DNA of 49,497 nt from an uncultured Lachnospiraceae bacterium (GCA_947175175.1 CAMWLV010000009.1:1-49497); one strand, 5' to 3'. Shown: positions 34,907-43,776, counted from the stretch's first letter. A program made the numbers and translations. The notes: generated by a model not told the origin, from the sequence alone.

Positions 34907-35698
34907 TCAAATATCATTTAAATTGTAGTTTTTTGATTTAATGATCATAGAATTTCCCTTAAAAATTTCATTGAGCAAGTCATGCTCCAACGCCTTGCGC
35001 CTCTCCAAATGCCTAATCAACCCCTTCATACTTGTCAAAGCATGCTTCTTTCCGCATGGCGACTCCTCCAGATACCGAATCATCATCGGATACCATAATT
35101 CATTTCCTTGATCATCAGACCGCTCTTTTTTGATCACATTGATGGTATCTGAAATATCCTCCACATCCAGATATACGATCTGATACGGTTTACCCGTAAG
35201 AATACACTTCAATTTCCGATAAAAACTATAAATTTCGTCATCTGTCATCATGAGATATAACATCTGATTTTCAATAATATTCTGGAAAATGGAACACTCG
35301 AAAATCTGTCCCTCCCCCTCCCATCTCCTGAAACGTTCCAGAACCACATTTTCAAAAGACGCTTTATCAAGATTTCCGTTATAAATTTCAAATCTTTCCA
35401 TATTTCTGTGAAAATCTGGTATATCTGTCAAAATCTGTGTGTAACAGACAATCTTGTACTTACCTTCTGTAACTGTTTTCTCTTTGATTTCTGCCGCAAT
35501 CGACGGATAGCTTGTCAACACTTTGCGATACTGCTCCTCTGTGACATAAGCGCACCACGCCAGTTCGACCGGCGAATAATCTCCCTCGCGAAAAACCTTA
35601 TAGTCAATAAGCTTATCAGAAAGCTTCTGCACAAATGTCGTTTTACCTGCGCCCTGTATCCCTTCAATAAAATAATTTGTTCGCCCCACTGTTGTCAA
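34907..35698 (-). CDS. P-loop NTPase / kinase-like protein
   Basis: The frame is open from TTG 35716; TTG 35698 (overlapping the AraC stop as TTGA) or GTG 35689 are likelier starts, and no ATG is available. The first strand and Walker A are FIEGIQGAGKTTF, and the following region resembles deoxynucleoside-kinase/thymidylate-kinase folds (FREGDYSPVELAW). VYLDVED near residue 170 could be the lid-side strand. The sequence does not point to a specific substrate. Coupled to the AraC gene upstream. Confidence 0.6.
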   Translation of the reverse strand: MTTVGRTNYFIEGIQGAGKTTFVQKLSDKLIDYKVFREGDYSPVELAWCAYVTEEQYRKVLTSYPSIAAEIKEKTVTEGKYKIVCYTQILTDIPDFHRNMERFEIYNGNLDKASFENVVLERFRRWEGEGQIFECSIFQNIIENQMLYLMMTDDEIYSFYRKLKCILTGKPYQIVYLDVEDISDTINVIKKERSDDQGNELWYPMMIRYLEESPCGKKHALTSMKGLIRHLERRKALEHDLLNEIFKGNSMIIKSKNYNLNDI

Positions 35699-36600
35699 AG
35701 CTCCTTCCTCAAACAACTCCTCCTAAATTCCGAAGGTGTCATATGCATATATTTCCGAAATGTCCGATTGTAATAGCTGATATTGTTAAAGCCTGATTTC
35801 GTGGCAACCAGACTGATTTCATCATCAGAATGTTCCAGAAAGTCCACGCTCTGATTAATCCTGTAATAATTTAGATACTCAAACGGTGTCATATAGGTTA
35901 TAGATTTAAACAGACGGCATATATGCCCTTTGCTCAATCCAAACTCTTTTTCGAGCTGTTTCAATGTAATATCACTGTCATAGTTTCTGCGAAGATACTC
36001 CATCATGGATTTCACAGTCACAACGCGGTGGTCAAAGTCGTTTTCGGCAGTATCCTGGTCATGGGCAATATTAGTCACAAGCAGATGTAACGCTTCCAAC
36101 AGGCGTATCTTGATAAACAGCTCATATGCGTACTCCTTTGCATGAAATGCTGCCCGAATGTCGCAGAGACATTGCAGCAGCTGCTTTTCCCACGCCTCCG
36201 CCGGGCAAATCACACGGCTTGCTGCCCCATTTGCCAAACAGGTTTCCAAATACTTTTTCTGGATAATGTCGCTGCTCATGCTGCGCAAAAAATCCATGTG
36301 AAAAACAATCGCAAAAAAATCCAGCCTCTGATAGCGTTCACAGGTCAGAAGATGAAGTTGATCAGACGGAATGATGCAGATACTATTCTCCTGTACTGGA
36401 TAGACTGCACCTCCCAAATGTATCAGGGCATTTCCCTTTGTGATGACGAGAAACTCAATCTCCTCATGCCAGTGGCAGCCGATACGCTCCTCAAAGGACA
36501 TGTCCGGCGAAATATCATACAGCATCAGCGGAAACATGGCGTTTCCATGCAGTGTAGTCTCGCGCAGATGGGACATATTTTGCGTTGGTACTTTTTTCAT
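35695..36600 (-). CDS. AraC-family transcriptional regulator
   Basis: A 301-residue regulator. Residues 30-120 are a cupin-type sensing domain (CHWHEEIEFLVITKGNALIHLGG). The C-terminal 100 residues are two HTHs: ITLKQLEKEFGLSKGHICRLFK and the conserved SGFNNISYYNRTFRKYMHMTPSEFR. It is divergent from the GH31 gene and probably activates it in response to a sugar. The P-loop gene overlaps its 3' end. Confidence 0.92.
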   Translation of the reverse strand: MKKVPTQNMSHLRETTLHGNAMFPLMLYDISPDMSFEERIGCHWHEEIEFLVITKGNALIHLGGAVYPVQENSICIIPSDQLHLLTCERYQRLDFFAIVFHMDFLRSMSSDIIQKKYLETCLANGAASRVICPAEAWEKQLLQCLCDIRAAFHAKEYAYELFIKIRLLEALHLLVTNIAHDQDTAENDFDHRVVTVKSMMEYLRRNYDSDITLKQLEKEFGLSKGHICRLFKSITYMTPFEYLNYYRINQSVDFLEHSDDEISLVATKSGFNNISYYNRTFRKYMHMTPSEFRRSCLRKEL

Positions 36601-36633
36601 GTATTCTCTTCTCCCATACAGCCAAATTGTTAA

Positions 36634-36691
36634 TATCGTGCAAGTATGTGCAAATATTGTTCAAGAATGTCGCATCCACAATCAATATAAT
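36634..36691 (+). promoter_or_regulatory. GH31 promoter with candidate AraC direct repeats
   Basis: Two similar 20-base sites start at 36634 (TATCGTGCAAGTATGT) and 36655 (TATTGTTCAAGAATGT), 21 bases apart, two helical turns. The second overlaps the -35 zone of TATAAT at 36686-36691, which has no good -35 hexamer. This is the usual layout of an AraC-activated promoter. The 209-base gap otherwise holds only AT-rich leader and the GGAGG site at about 36796. Confidence 0.55.
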
Positions 36692-36808
36692 ACAATTATA
36701 AAAGAGCTATGAATGAAATACAACCCCGAAATCAAACTTAAAAATGATTTTTTAACAGCTTCAAAAACAACTTTTAAAACTATCACTTAAAAACGGAGGA
36801 ATAAACAT

Positions 36809-38785
36809 ATGAGATTTTGGAAAGAAAACGAATCCCTAATGTGGAAACATCAGTACGAAACTGTTATGATCACACCATGGGGCAAAAATGCACTGCGCAT
36901 ACGCGCCACAATGTATCCCAATTTTGCAGAACAGAACTGGGCACTTGAGGAACCAATCCCCAATACTACAGATGATCGTTTCATCGAGATCAACGGAAAA
37001 GACAGTGCTTCGATCACAAACGGACGCCTGTGCATCAAGGTAGATTTCTCAGGCATTATGACCTTTTACCGCGACGGACAGAAATTTCTGAAAGAATACC
37101 ATAGAGACTATGATCAGCCTTCATGCCCTGAGAGCAGATGCCTGAAAATCCGCGGAAGGGAATACAAGCCAATTCCCGGCGGCGAATATGCGTTAAAAGT
37201 ACGCTTCGAGAGCAATGACGGGGAGAGGATCTACGGTATGGGACAATATCAGCAGTCCTATCTCGACTTGAAGGGCTGTACGCTTGAGCTTGCCCAGCGC
37301 AATTCCCAGATATCCATTCCATTTGCCGTGTCCAGTCTCGGCTACGGTTTCCTGTGGAATCACCCAGGCGTCGGAAATGTAATCTTTGGAAAAAACTACA
37401 CGGAATGGGAGGCAAAGACCACAAAACAGATGGATTATTGGATCACTGTTGATGACAATCCGGCAAAGCTTCTGCAAAATTACACAGAAATGACCGGAAG
37501 AACACCTATGATCTCAGAGGAACTTCTGGGACTCTGGCAGTGCAAGCTGCGCTACCGGACACAGGAGGAGGTGCTCAGTGTCGCAAGGAAATACAAAGAG
37601 CTTGGCATTCCCCTTGACGTGATCGTCATAGACTTTTTCCACTGGACCAGACAGGGCGACTGGAAATTTGACAAGGAATACTGGCCAGACCCAAAAGCTA
37701 TGTGTGATGAACTGCACGCTATGGGAACAAAGGTTGTCGTTTCTGTATGGCCTACTGTAGATAAGAAAAGTGAAAATTTTGAAGAAATGCTGGAGCGTGG
37801 ACTTCTGATTCAGACAGAGCGTGGCAGCAATCAGACTTATGAATTTCAAGGCGACTGCCTGACGATCGACCTCACCAATCCTGAAGCGCAGACATATCTG
37901 TGGGAAAAATGCAAAAAGAACTATTATGATTATGGCATTGACATGTTCTGGCTGGACAATGCCGAACCAGACTACGGCGTATATGATTTTGAAAATTACA
38001 GATATCAGTTGGGAAGTGCTCTGGAAGTCAGCAATCTTTACCCGAAGCTTTATGTGAAAACGTTTTATGAACAAACAAAGTCGCTTTCCTTAGTGCGCTG
38101 CGGCTGGGCTGGAAGCCAGAAATACGCGTCTCTTCTCTGGTCAGGAGATGTCCCCAGCACCTTTGAATCCTTAAAAGACCAGATCAGTGCTGGTCTCAAT
38201 GCAGGGCTCGCCGGAATCCCTTGGTGGACTACGGATATTGGCGGATTTATGACTGATGACGTGGCGGACGAGGACTTTAAAGAGCTTCTTCTCCGGTGGT
38301 TTGAGTTTGCAGTATTCAGTCCGATTCTCCGCATGCATGGCGACCGTGGTCCCCATGATATTCCGCCACTTTCCGACAAAGAGTGGGGAGGCGGCAGTCT
38401 GTACACAGGTCATGCCAATGAACTGTGGAGCTATGGCGAGGAGGCGTTTGACATCATGAAGAAACAGCTTGACCTCCGTTTGTCCCTAAAGCCTTATATC
38501 AAGCAGCTGATGCGTGAGGCGTCGGAGACTGGGGCGCCGCTCCTTCGGACAATGTTCTATGAATTTCCAGAAGATCCGCACTGCTGGGAACTGGAAGATC
38601 AATATATGTTTGGCAGTCAGTATCTGGTTGCCCCAATCCTTCAATTAGGACTGCGTGAGCGTAAAGTATATCTGCCGGCCGGCGATTGGAAAAATATGTC
38701 AGACAATCGGATCTATGAAGGTGAGAAGACAATTTTCTGTGATGCCCCCATTGACCAGATTGCTGTGTTTGAGAGATTGGTATAG
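36809..38785 (+). CDS. Glycoside hydrolase family 31 (alpha-glucosidase/alpha-xylosidase type)
   Basis: A 658-residue enzyme without signal peptide, so cytoplasmic. N-terminal beta-sandwich (1-230) contains GERIYGMGQYQQ. The (beta/alpha)8 barrel has LGLWQCKLRY, and FWLDNAEPDYG carrying the nucleophile Asp. WSGDVPSTFESL carries the acid/base Asp, and RMHGDRGPHDIP follows. The sequence FWLDNAEP and small size resemble YicI-type enzymes, which often act on alpha-xylosides, but the substrate cannot be fixed here. ATG preceded by GGAGG. Controlled by the divergent AraC gene. Confidence 0.9.
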   Translation: MRFWKENESLMWKHQYETVMITPWGKNALRIRATMYPNFAEQNWALEEPIPNTTDDRFIEINGKDSASITNGRLCIKVDFSGIMTFYRDGQKFLKEYHRDYDQPSCPESRCLKIRGREYKPIPGGEYALKVRFESNDGERIYGMGQYQQSYLDLKGCTLELAQRNSQISIPFAVSSLGYGFLWNHPGVGNVIFGKNYTEWEAKTTKQMDYWITVDDNPAKLLQNYTEMTGRTPMISEELLGLWQCKLRYRTQEEVLSVARKYKELGIPLDVIVIDFFHWTRQGDWKFDKEYWPDPKAMCDELHAMGTKVVVSVWPTVDKKSENFEEMLERGLLIQTERGSNQTYEFQGDCLTIDLTNPEAQTYLWEKCKKNYYDYGIDMFWLDNAEPDYGVYDFENYRYQLGSALEVSNLYPKLYVKTFYEQTKSLSLVRCGWAGSQKYASLLWSGDVPSTFESLKDQISAGLNAGLAGIPWWTTDIGGFMTDDVADEDFKELLLRWFEFAVFSPILRMHGDRGPHDIPPLSDKEWGGGSLYTGHANELWSYGEEAFDIMKKQLDLRLSLKPYIKQLMREASETGAPLLRTMFYEFPEDPHCWELEDQYMFGSQYLVAPILQLGLRERKVYLPAGDWKNMSDNRIYEGEKTIFCDAPIDQIAVFERLV

Positions 38786-38799
38786 TTTAAGTACAGCAA

Positions 38800-38830
38800 G
38801 GTCACGACGTGATCAAACAATGTCGTGACC
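38800..38830. terminator. Hairpin downstream of the GH31 gene
   Basis: GGTCACGAC and GTCGTGACC form a 9-bp stem with a 13-base loop, 15 bases after the GH31 stop and 18 bases from the convergent MerR gene's stop. It lacks a long T tract, so it may serve as a shared weak terminator. Confidence 0.6.
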
Positions 38831-38848
38831 CTCCAAAATGAATCATTC

Positions 38849-39694
38849 TTATGAATAAAAAGCCTGTATCGCCTGCCCGATATACACGGTCGTGCCATCG
38901 CCATAGATGCTGTCTTGTACTTTCTGCATTGTTTTATTGGTCTGATAGCTGGCTGCAAGTTCCAGCATCAGTGCAGTGACATCATCCATCTGGTAAAGCT
39001 GCTTTGCCACAAAATCATACTCACCGACAATCTCCCTTATTTCTAATGCATTGACATCTGTTCCCAATTTGTCTGCAAGCTTCTGCATAATTGCCGTGAT
39101 ACGTTTCTGATAAGCTGTGACCAGTCCTGCATCTGTGGGATTCTTCTGCGCCTCCATCGCCTTTTCCTTGCTCCCATACCACTCGACAATTTTTGCGAAA
39201 TTTTTCTGTGCCTCCTCCGATGCTGCACTTTCCAAAAACTGCTTTCTCCACTCTTCCTCACTGCCGTAACGCGAAATAAAAAGCACTCTCTGTGCCTCGC
39301 TGCAGTTTTCATACAACGAATTCCATATTTCCTCGACCTCACTCTTGCCAAACACTTCAAAATCCATCTTGTTATCTCCTTTCAAAATCTCATCAATGCT
39401 TGCGATCAGGCGCTCCATACGCTCCTTTTTCCTGACAAGCATTTTGCGCTGCATCTGCAGTATTTCGTTTTTGTCAAAAGCCGGATCTTCCATAACAGCC
39501 TTAATTTCCTTCAGGGGAATATCAAATTCGCGGAAGAATAAGATCTGCCGCAAAGTTTCCAACGCTTTATCGTCATAAAGCCTGTATCCCGCCTCACTTT
39601 TCTCTGTCGGCGAAAGCAGTCCGATCGCATCATAATAGTGAAGCGTGCGCACGCTGATACCTGTGATCCCTGAAATCTCTTTTACTGTCATCAT
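38849..39694 (-). CDS. MerR-family regulator with TipAS-like effector domain
   Basis: A 281-residue protein. Residues 1-70 are a MerR HTH (VKEISGITGISVRTLHYYDAIGLL, with the paired RLY wing). A dimerising coiled coil follows (75-110). The C-terminal 150 residues resemble the TipAS domain that binds thiopeptide-type compounds in TipA. Such proteins activate their own gene; its promoter at 39904-39934 has the 19-base spacer typical of MerR control. The final helices are rich in Ala and Gln. Confidence 0.85.
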   Translation of the reverse strand: MMTVKEISGITGISVRTLHYYDAIGLLSPTEKSEAGYRLYDDKALETLRQILFFREFDIPLKEIKAVMEDPAFDKNEILQMQRKMLVRKKERMERLIASIDEILKGDNKMDFEVFGKSEVEEIWNSLYENCSEAQRVLFISRYGSEEEWRKQFLESAASEEAQKNFAKIVEWYGSKEKAMEAQKNPTDAGLVTAYQKRITAIMQKLADKLGTDVNALEIREIVGEYDFVAKQLYQMDDVTALMLELAASYQTNKTMQKVQDSIYGDGTTVYIGQAIQAFYS

Positions 39695-39758
39695 GTTTCT
39701 TGCCCTCCTGCTCTTGAATTGAGTATGAGAAAATGCCCTTCTCTCCTACTCTCGCGCC

Positions 39759-39831
39759 GGGCACCCGTCAGCTCCAGCTGATATACTTCCATGCGAAAAA
39801 TTTCCATATATGATTTTTCGCATTGGTGCCC
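39759..39831. repeat. Nested inverted repeat upstream of the TipA-like gene
   Basis: Outer arms GGGCACC/GGTGCCC (39759-39765 and 39825-39831) enclose CAGCTCCAGCTG and ATGCGAAAAA/TTTTTCGCAT. It lies in the leader of the MerR gene, next to the MITE. Confidence 0.6.
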
Positions 39832-39847
39832 GTGTGCATAAAAATAT

Positions 39848-39902
39848 GAAACTGCGAAGAAACATCCTGCGCAATTCCGCATTCTCATTTCTTCACAGTT
39901 TC
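39848..39902. repeat. MITE, copy 2
   Basis: A 55-bp palindromic element with ends GAAACTGCGAAGAAA and TTTCTTCACAGTTTC. Its centre shares ATCCTGCGCAAT and GCAT with the copy at 33153-33213. It abuts the -10 hexamer of the MerR promoter. Confidence 0.65.
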
Positions 39903-39903
39903 T

Positions 39904-39934
39904 AAGATAACCTATGACGCTCCGTGAGGGTCAA
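39904..39934 (-). promoter_or_regulatory. MerR-type promoter of the TipA-like gene
   Basis: TTGACC (39929-39934) and TATCTT (39904-39909) on the minus strand, spacing 19, the long spacer of MerR-activated promoters. The spacer carries a dyad (ACG...CGT). The transcript leader is about 210 bases and includes the MITE and the nested inverted repeat. Confidence 0.6.
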
Positions 39935-40212
39935 TCCCTTTTATAAATTTTTTCTTTTAATGGTTCTCCCTGCAAAACATCAATATAATATTCCTTCAAA
40001 TGTTTTCTAATCTCTTGTGGTGTAACAGGAATTTCCGTATCCAAAAAAGGATATTCCAAATGTACTTTTTTGTCTTCAGATACAATATACACTCTATGAC
40101 CATAATCATTTACTCTCACATACCAATAATAGCATGTTCCTTCGTACTCTATTTTGCGTTTATTATTCTTTAATACCATATTTACCCCAACTACATTGTC
40201 CAAAAATCTCAC
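39931..40212 (-). CDS. Small hypothetical protein (93 aa)
   Basis: A GTG at 40212 overlaps the stop of the GNAT gene (GTGA); an internal ATG at 40179 (MVLKNNKRKIEYEG) is an alternative start with GGGG upstream. The sequence is rich in Tyr, Lys and Glu, with alternating strands (CYYWYVRVNDYGHRVYIVS). I recognise no domain. It is the last gene of the phosphoesterase-GNAT operon. Confidence 0.55.
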   Translation of the reverse strand: MRFLDNVVGVNMVLKNNKRKIEYEGTCYYWYVRVNDYGHRVYIVSEDKKVHLEYPFLDTEIPVTPQEIRKHLKEYYIDVLQGEPLKEKIYKRD

Positions 40213-40736
40213 ATCCTATGAACATACATTCTTGACATATTGGGTTCACCATCGCCCTGCACCATACACAGAAATTCCCATCCATAACGCTCATAAAACG
40301 ATGTGTGGTCTGTCAACAGATAAAGTGTGTCAATTCCCCGCTTCTTCATATCTGTACAGACAGTATTCAATAATACCCCTGCCACGCCCTGTCCTCTTTT
40401 CCGCTCTTCTGTATAGACAGCACAGACATTGGGTGCAAGGTCTTTTCTGTCATGAAAATCATTTTCGATCACACCCATTCCACCAATGATCTGATTTTCT
40501 TCCATTGCCAGATACCATTGCGGGACGGCACTTTTCATCGTCAGACATTCTTCCATGGAAAGACATTTCTCCATGGATAGGCACTCTTCCATGGATAGGC
40601 ACTCTTCTATGGATAGGCACTCTTCCATGCTTTCCAGATACGCCTCCAGCGGGATTCCCCATTTCTCATGAAACCACTGCGCTGCGCGTTCTTTTAACTC
40701 CGGTCTGTCCACCAGCCGGATTATCTCATATGCCAT
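40209..40736 (-). CDS. GNAT N-acetyltransferase with internal tandem repeat
   Basis: A 175-residue acetyltransferase. The acetyl-CoA-binding motif is VYTEERKRGQGVAGVLLNTV, followed by LYLLTDHTSFYERYGWEFL. The start overlaps the phosphoesterase 3' end by 16 bases. Residues 37-66 are five repeats of M-E-E-C-L-S type; relatives of this fold have a single short helix there. Substrate unknown. Confidence 0.82.
   Translation of the reverse strand: MAYEIIRLVDRPELKERAAQWFHEKWGIPLEAYLESMEECLSIEECLSMEECLSMEKCLSMEECLTMKSAVPQWYLAMEENQIIGGMGVIENDFHDRKDLAPNVCAVYTEERKRGQGVAGVLLNTVCTDMKKRGIDTLYLLTDHTSFYERYGWEFLCMVQGDGEPNMSRMYVHRM
40539..40628 (-). repeat. Five 18-bp coding tandem repeats in the GNAT gene
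   Basis: Units of 18 bp on the minus strand (ATGGAAGAGTGCCTATCC and variants). The first three differ by one base, the last two have diverged further. Each encodes a six-residue M/I-E-E/K-C-L-S/T unit, so copy-number change keeps the frame. Confidence 0.9.
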
Positions 40737-41611
40737 CTGCTTTCACTCCCTCCAAACAATTCCTCATGCGCCCTTTTCCAATAGATTTCCGGTATCTCCG
40801 GCCAGATGCATTTTCCAGTCTCCAGCTCGCATAATTCCATCGCCTTGCCCAGCATCTTTCCAAGTGAAAACATTCCGCCTGTCAGGATTCGCTCCGTCCC
40901 CAGTGTCCAATACGGCGCGACCTCGTACAATCCTTTCTCCCGCATCTCCTGAATTGTCCGCATGACATCATACTCCAGGCCCACAAACTCAGGTTTCCAT
41001 TCCCGATGGTCACTGTGCAGGATCATAAAATATGTCTTTGCAATTCCATTCTCGGTGAAGGATAATCCGACAGAACCCGGATTCCAAACCACTTTGGAAT
41101 ACTCCTCTATATCCATTACCTTGTGCGTGTGACCGCACACAATATATTTCTCTTTCACTTCGGCCAGAATTTCTTTGTTGACACCCTTTCCCGCACGGAT
41201 ATCCTCCCTCACCTCACGCGGTGAACCGTGACAGATCCGGATATCTTCCATGCCGTCTATATGAATACAGTCCGTAATCGGCAATGACATCAAAAAAGAC
41301 ATATCCTCCTCTGTCAACTGCTGACACCCATAGCGTATCATTCCGACCGTACTTGGGTAGGCATCCCACTCCGGATGACCTTCCCCCAGTCCAAATAACT
41401 GATAATCTTCTTTGTTGCCCTTTATGATATAGCATGGCTTTTTCTTCTGCAGATCATACAGGGTATCCATCACCTGTCTGATTCCGGGAAACTCTCCCAC
41501 GTAATCTCCCAGAAAGCAGTACGCATCAATATCCTGCTTTTCCAAATATCCCATACATGTCTCCAGTGCAATGTGATTTCCATGTATATCCGACAGCACA
41601 GCAATGTTCAT
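40721..41611 (-). CDS. Metallophosphoesterase, calcineurin-like
   Basis: Start at 41611 (MNIAVLSDIHGNHIALE) with GGAGG 8 bases upstream. Motifs: SDIHGN, LGDYVGEFPG, KGNKED (in place of the commoner GNHD), and CGHTHK, which together hold the two metal ions. About 296 residues, resembling the MJ0936/YfcE-like group of phosphodiesterases, extended at the C-terminus. First gene of a three-gene operon with GNAT and the 93-residue protein. Confidence 0.9.
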   Translation of the reverse strand: MNIAVLSDIHGNHIALETCMGYLEKQDIDAYCFLGDYVGEFPGIRQVMDTLYDLQKKKPCYIIKGNKEDYQLFGLGEGHPEWDAYPSTVGMIRYGCQQLTEEDMSFLMSLPITDCIHIDGMEDIRICHGSPREVREDIRAGKGVNKEILAEVKEKYIVCGHTHKVMDIEEYSKVVWNPGSVGLSFTENGIAKTYFMILHSDHREWKPEFVGLEYDVMRTIQEMREKGLYEVAPYWTLGTERILTGGMFSLGKMLGKAMELCELETGKCIWPEIPEIYWKRAHEELFGGSESRWHMR

Positions 41612-41705
41612 GACGTTTCCTCCATAATTTAAACCATCCTTTTCTCCATGATACATGCACCGTTTGACAGTGAAACAGGATCCGGAGATAATGCAACAGC
41701 TTTTT

Positions 41706-42398
41706 TCAATTCTTCCTGTGTCCCGCTAAGTTTAAGCATCGCAAATCCTCCATAATTTCGTTCACAGCAGAAGTTACAAACACATCCAATTCCTCTTTTG
41801 ACAGATAAGTACTATGTTCCTCAATGTTTGCGGCGCCATTTGCATAAAAATCCAAAACAAACTGCCTGCGCTCTTCAAAGGCGTTTTCCGGGAAGATGTC
41901 CATATAGGTATTTTTGAGATTTTTGATCCTGCAATAAATCTGGAAAGCTTCAAATGAGGGATTGGATTTCAGATACATAAAATCCATGTCATACCAGTCC
42001 GTTTTTATCGTATCCCAGAACAGTTCAGGATTGGAGCGATACAATTCATTTTGTCTTTCCTTCGCGGGAAGAACGATTTCCCTCGCCCAGATTTTGTCCG
42101 TAAGCAGATGCGTCAGATAGCCGAAAAAGAAAGAATCTTCTTCCTTGGTGTAAACAAAACGGTGCTCCGGGGTAAAATATTGTTGGATAAATAGTCCTTC
42201 GTCAATATATTTGATCCCATTACGATCCCAGGCATAGAAATGGGAGATTGACTTCTCTGGGACAAAACCAGTTCCGTCTTCTGCCGGAATACCGCTGTCG
42301 GGCGTAATATTTCCCAGAACAAATTCATTTGCGAACTCAATATTTAGTTGTCGGTAGAGCTGCTGTGCAACTCTTAAATGTATCATCCATGATGCCAT
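41706..42398 (-). CDS. Putative zinc-dependent phospholipase C-like hydrolase
   Basis: A 230-residue protein beginning MASWMIHLRVAQQL. The conserved pattern includes an early His, GNITPDSG, an HFYAW segment, and FFFGYLTHLLTDKIW, which is the metal-binding signature of Zn-dependent phospholipase C/S1-P1-like proteins. No signal peptide is visible, so it is probably cytoplasmic. Substrate uncertain; other HD-like or hydrolase roles remain possible. Confidence 0.75.
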   Translation of the reverse strand: MASWMIHLRVAQQLYRQLNIEFANEFVLGNITPDSGIPAEDGTGFVPEKSISHFYAWDRNGIKYIDEGLFIQQYFTPEHRFVYTKEEDSFFFGYLTHLLTDKIWAREIVLPAKERQNELYRSNPELFWDTIKTDWYDMDFMYLKSNPSFEAFQIYCRIKNLKNTYMDIFPENAFEERRQFVLDFYANGAANIEEHSTYLSKEELDVFVTSAVNEIMEDLRCLNLAGHRKN

Positions 42399-42442
42399 AA
42401 ACTCTGTACCTTTCGCAATTTATCATTCTGAGACAAAACAGG

Positions 42443-43720
42443 CTATTCGCCGCTGTTCCCATAACAGCATCTATAGAGCGGCGCATATGTCAGAATCTCA
42501 AGCGCTCCCTGCTCCGCAATCTTCCGATTGACTTTTCGGATAATCTCTTTCCACTCTGAAGCATATGCTGCATACTCTTTTGGATAATGGTTCTCTATAT
42601 ACCCTGTCAATACCTTTGCATCAGTAATCCCGGTCAGTCGATTTTGAAATATCTCACTTCGAACCTCTGCAAAATGCTCACACAATTTTTGTTCCATCTG
42701 CTTCCGCTTACGCTCCTGACAGGCGATCAATTCCGAAAAATCAACACCTGCCGCGACACTTTCAAACAGTCGGTTCACTTCCTCCATAAAACCGTAAGAA
42801 CTGTATGTAGAGAGCATAAATCCTTCCTTCTTCAATGCACAATCTGCCTTGTCCATCAGCGCATCCTTGTCCACAATAAAATCCCACAAATGGTTTGCGA
42901 CAATCCGATCGAATTTTTCATTTTGTGTCCCTGTACAATCAAGTCTGGGATTGCCTCGTGCGCCGCCGATGTGCCCTTCTGGTGTCATACTTTCTTTGCA
43001 TAGGCGTGTACATAAGAAATTGCGCTCTAAATCCTGACGCAGAAAAATAAACTTCACATTTTTTTGCAGAAACTTTTTATTTTCCAGATAAAACTGTTCC
43101 AGAAAATCAATCGCCGAGTTTAATTTTTCGACAACGGTAATTGTCACACCTTCTGGTATTCTGGTCCAGTTCCGGATCCACAGGTTTCCATGCCCGCACC
43201 CCATATCCAGTATCGCGGCACCAGAAAAGATCTGAATCTGGTCATATACCCACTGAAACCAGTCCTGCTGGCTTTCGGAATAGGTCTCATAAAGCCCATA
43301 CCGGTAATCAAACGGCGTCTCCATGTCCTTCACATGCAGAATATCCAGCACGGACTCCATACGCTCACGCTCGCTCCCTGTTTCACTGCATGCAAAAAGC
43401 GCATCCTCCAAAGATGCGATAACCTGATTCATCTGATTTCTTTTCTGCTCCAACAGCAGCTTCTGCTGCCAGAGTATCTCTATGATAGAATCTTCGCTTT
43501 GACTTTCAAGCATGTGATCGATCTGCTTCAACGATAGTCCTGCATACTGCAGCAGCTTTATTTTTTGCAGCTGCAGCGCCGACTCCCCATCATACAGGCG
43601 GTATCCGCCTTCTGTGTAGGAGACCGGCTTTAGTAAACCTTTCATATCATAGTATCGAATCGTTCTTGCGGAAACCCCCGCCAGCTCTGCTAGCTCTCCT
43701 GCGGTGTATTTTTCTTCCAT
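42443..43720 (-). CDS. MerR regulator fused to a SAM-dependent methyltransferase
   Basis: A 425-residue protein. Residues 1-70 are a MerR HTH (AGELAELAGVSARTIRYYDMKGLL); a coiled coil follows. About 165-345 is a class I methyltransferase with AAILDMGCGHGNL as the SAM-binding glycine loop and IVANHLWDFI as motif IV-like. Residues about 234-266 (within NFLCTRLCKESMTPEGHIGG and on to CTGTQ) interrupt the strand order between RQDLE and KFDRIV and look like an inserted repeat. The effector is unknown. The upstream promoter has MerR-type spacing, so the gene is probably autoregulated. Confidence 0.82.
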   Translation of the reverse strand: MEEKYTAGELAELAGVSARTIRYYDMKGLLKPVSYTEGGYRLYDGESALQLQKIKLLQYAGLSLKQIDHMLESQSEDSIIEILWQQKLLLEQKRNQMNQVIASLEDALFACSETGSERERMESVLDILHVKDMETPFDYRYGLYETYSESQQDWFQWVYDQIQIFSGAAILDMGCGHGNLWIRNWTRIPEGVTITVVEKLNSAIDFLEQFYLENKKFLQKNVKFIFLRQDLERNFLCTRLCKESMTPEGHIGGARGNPRLDCTGTQNEKFDRIVANHLWDFIVDKDALMDKADCALKKEGFMLSTYSSYGFMEEVNRLFESVAAGVDFSELIACQERKRKQMEQKLCEHFAEVRSEIFQNRLTGITDAKVLTGYIENHYPKEYAAYASEWKEIIRKVNRKIAEQGALEILTYAPLYRCCYGNSGE

Positions 43721-43776
43721 AACATTGCGCTCCCTATCGTTTGAGTAGTGACAGCTTTACCATGCCTCTACGAAAC

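Noticed and set aside
41629-41739. A 36-codon frame (MLKLSGTQEELKKAV...) between the phosphoesterase and phospholipase-like genes, overlapping the latter's end.
   Set aside because: No clear ribosome site or homology that I recognise. It could be a small gene or a remnant, but support is too weak.
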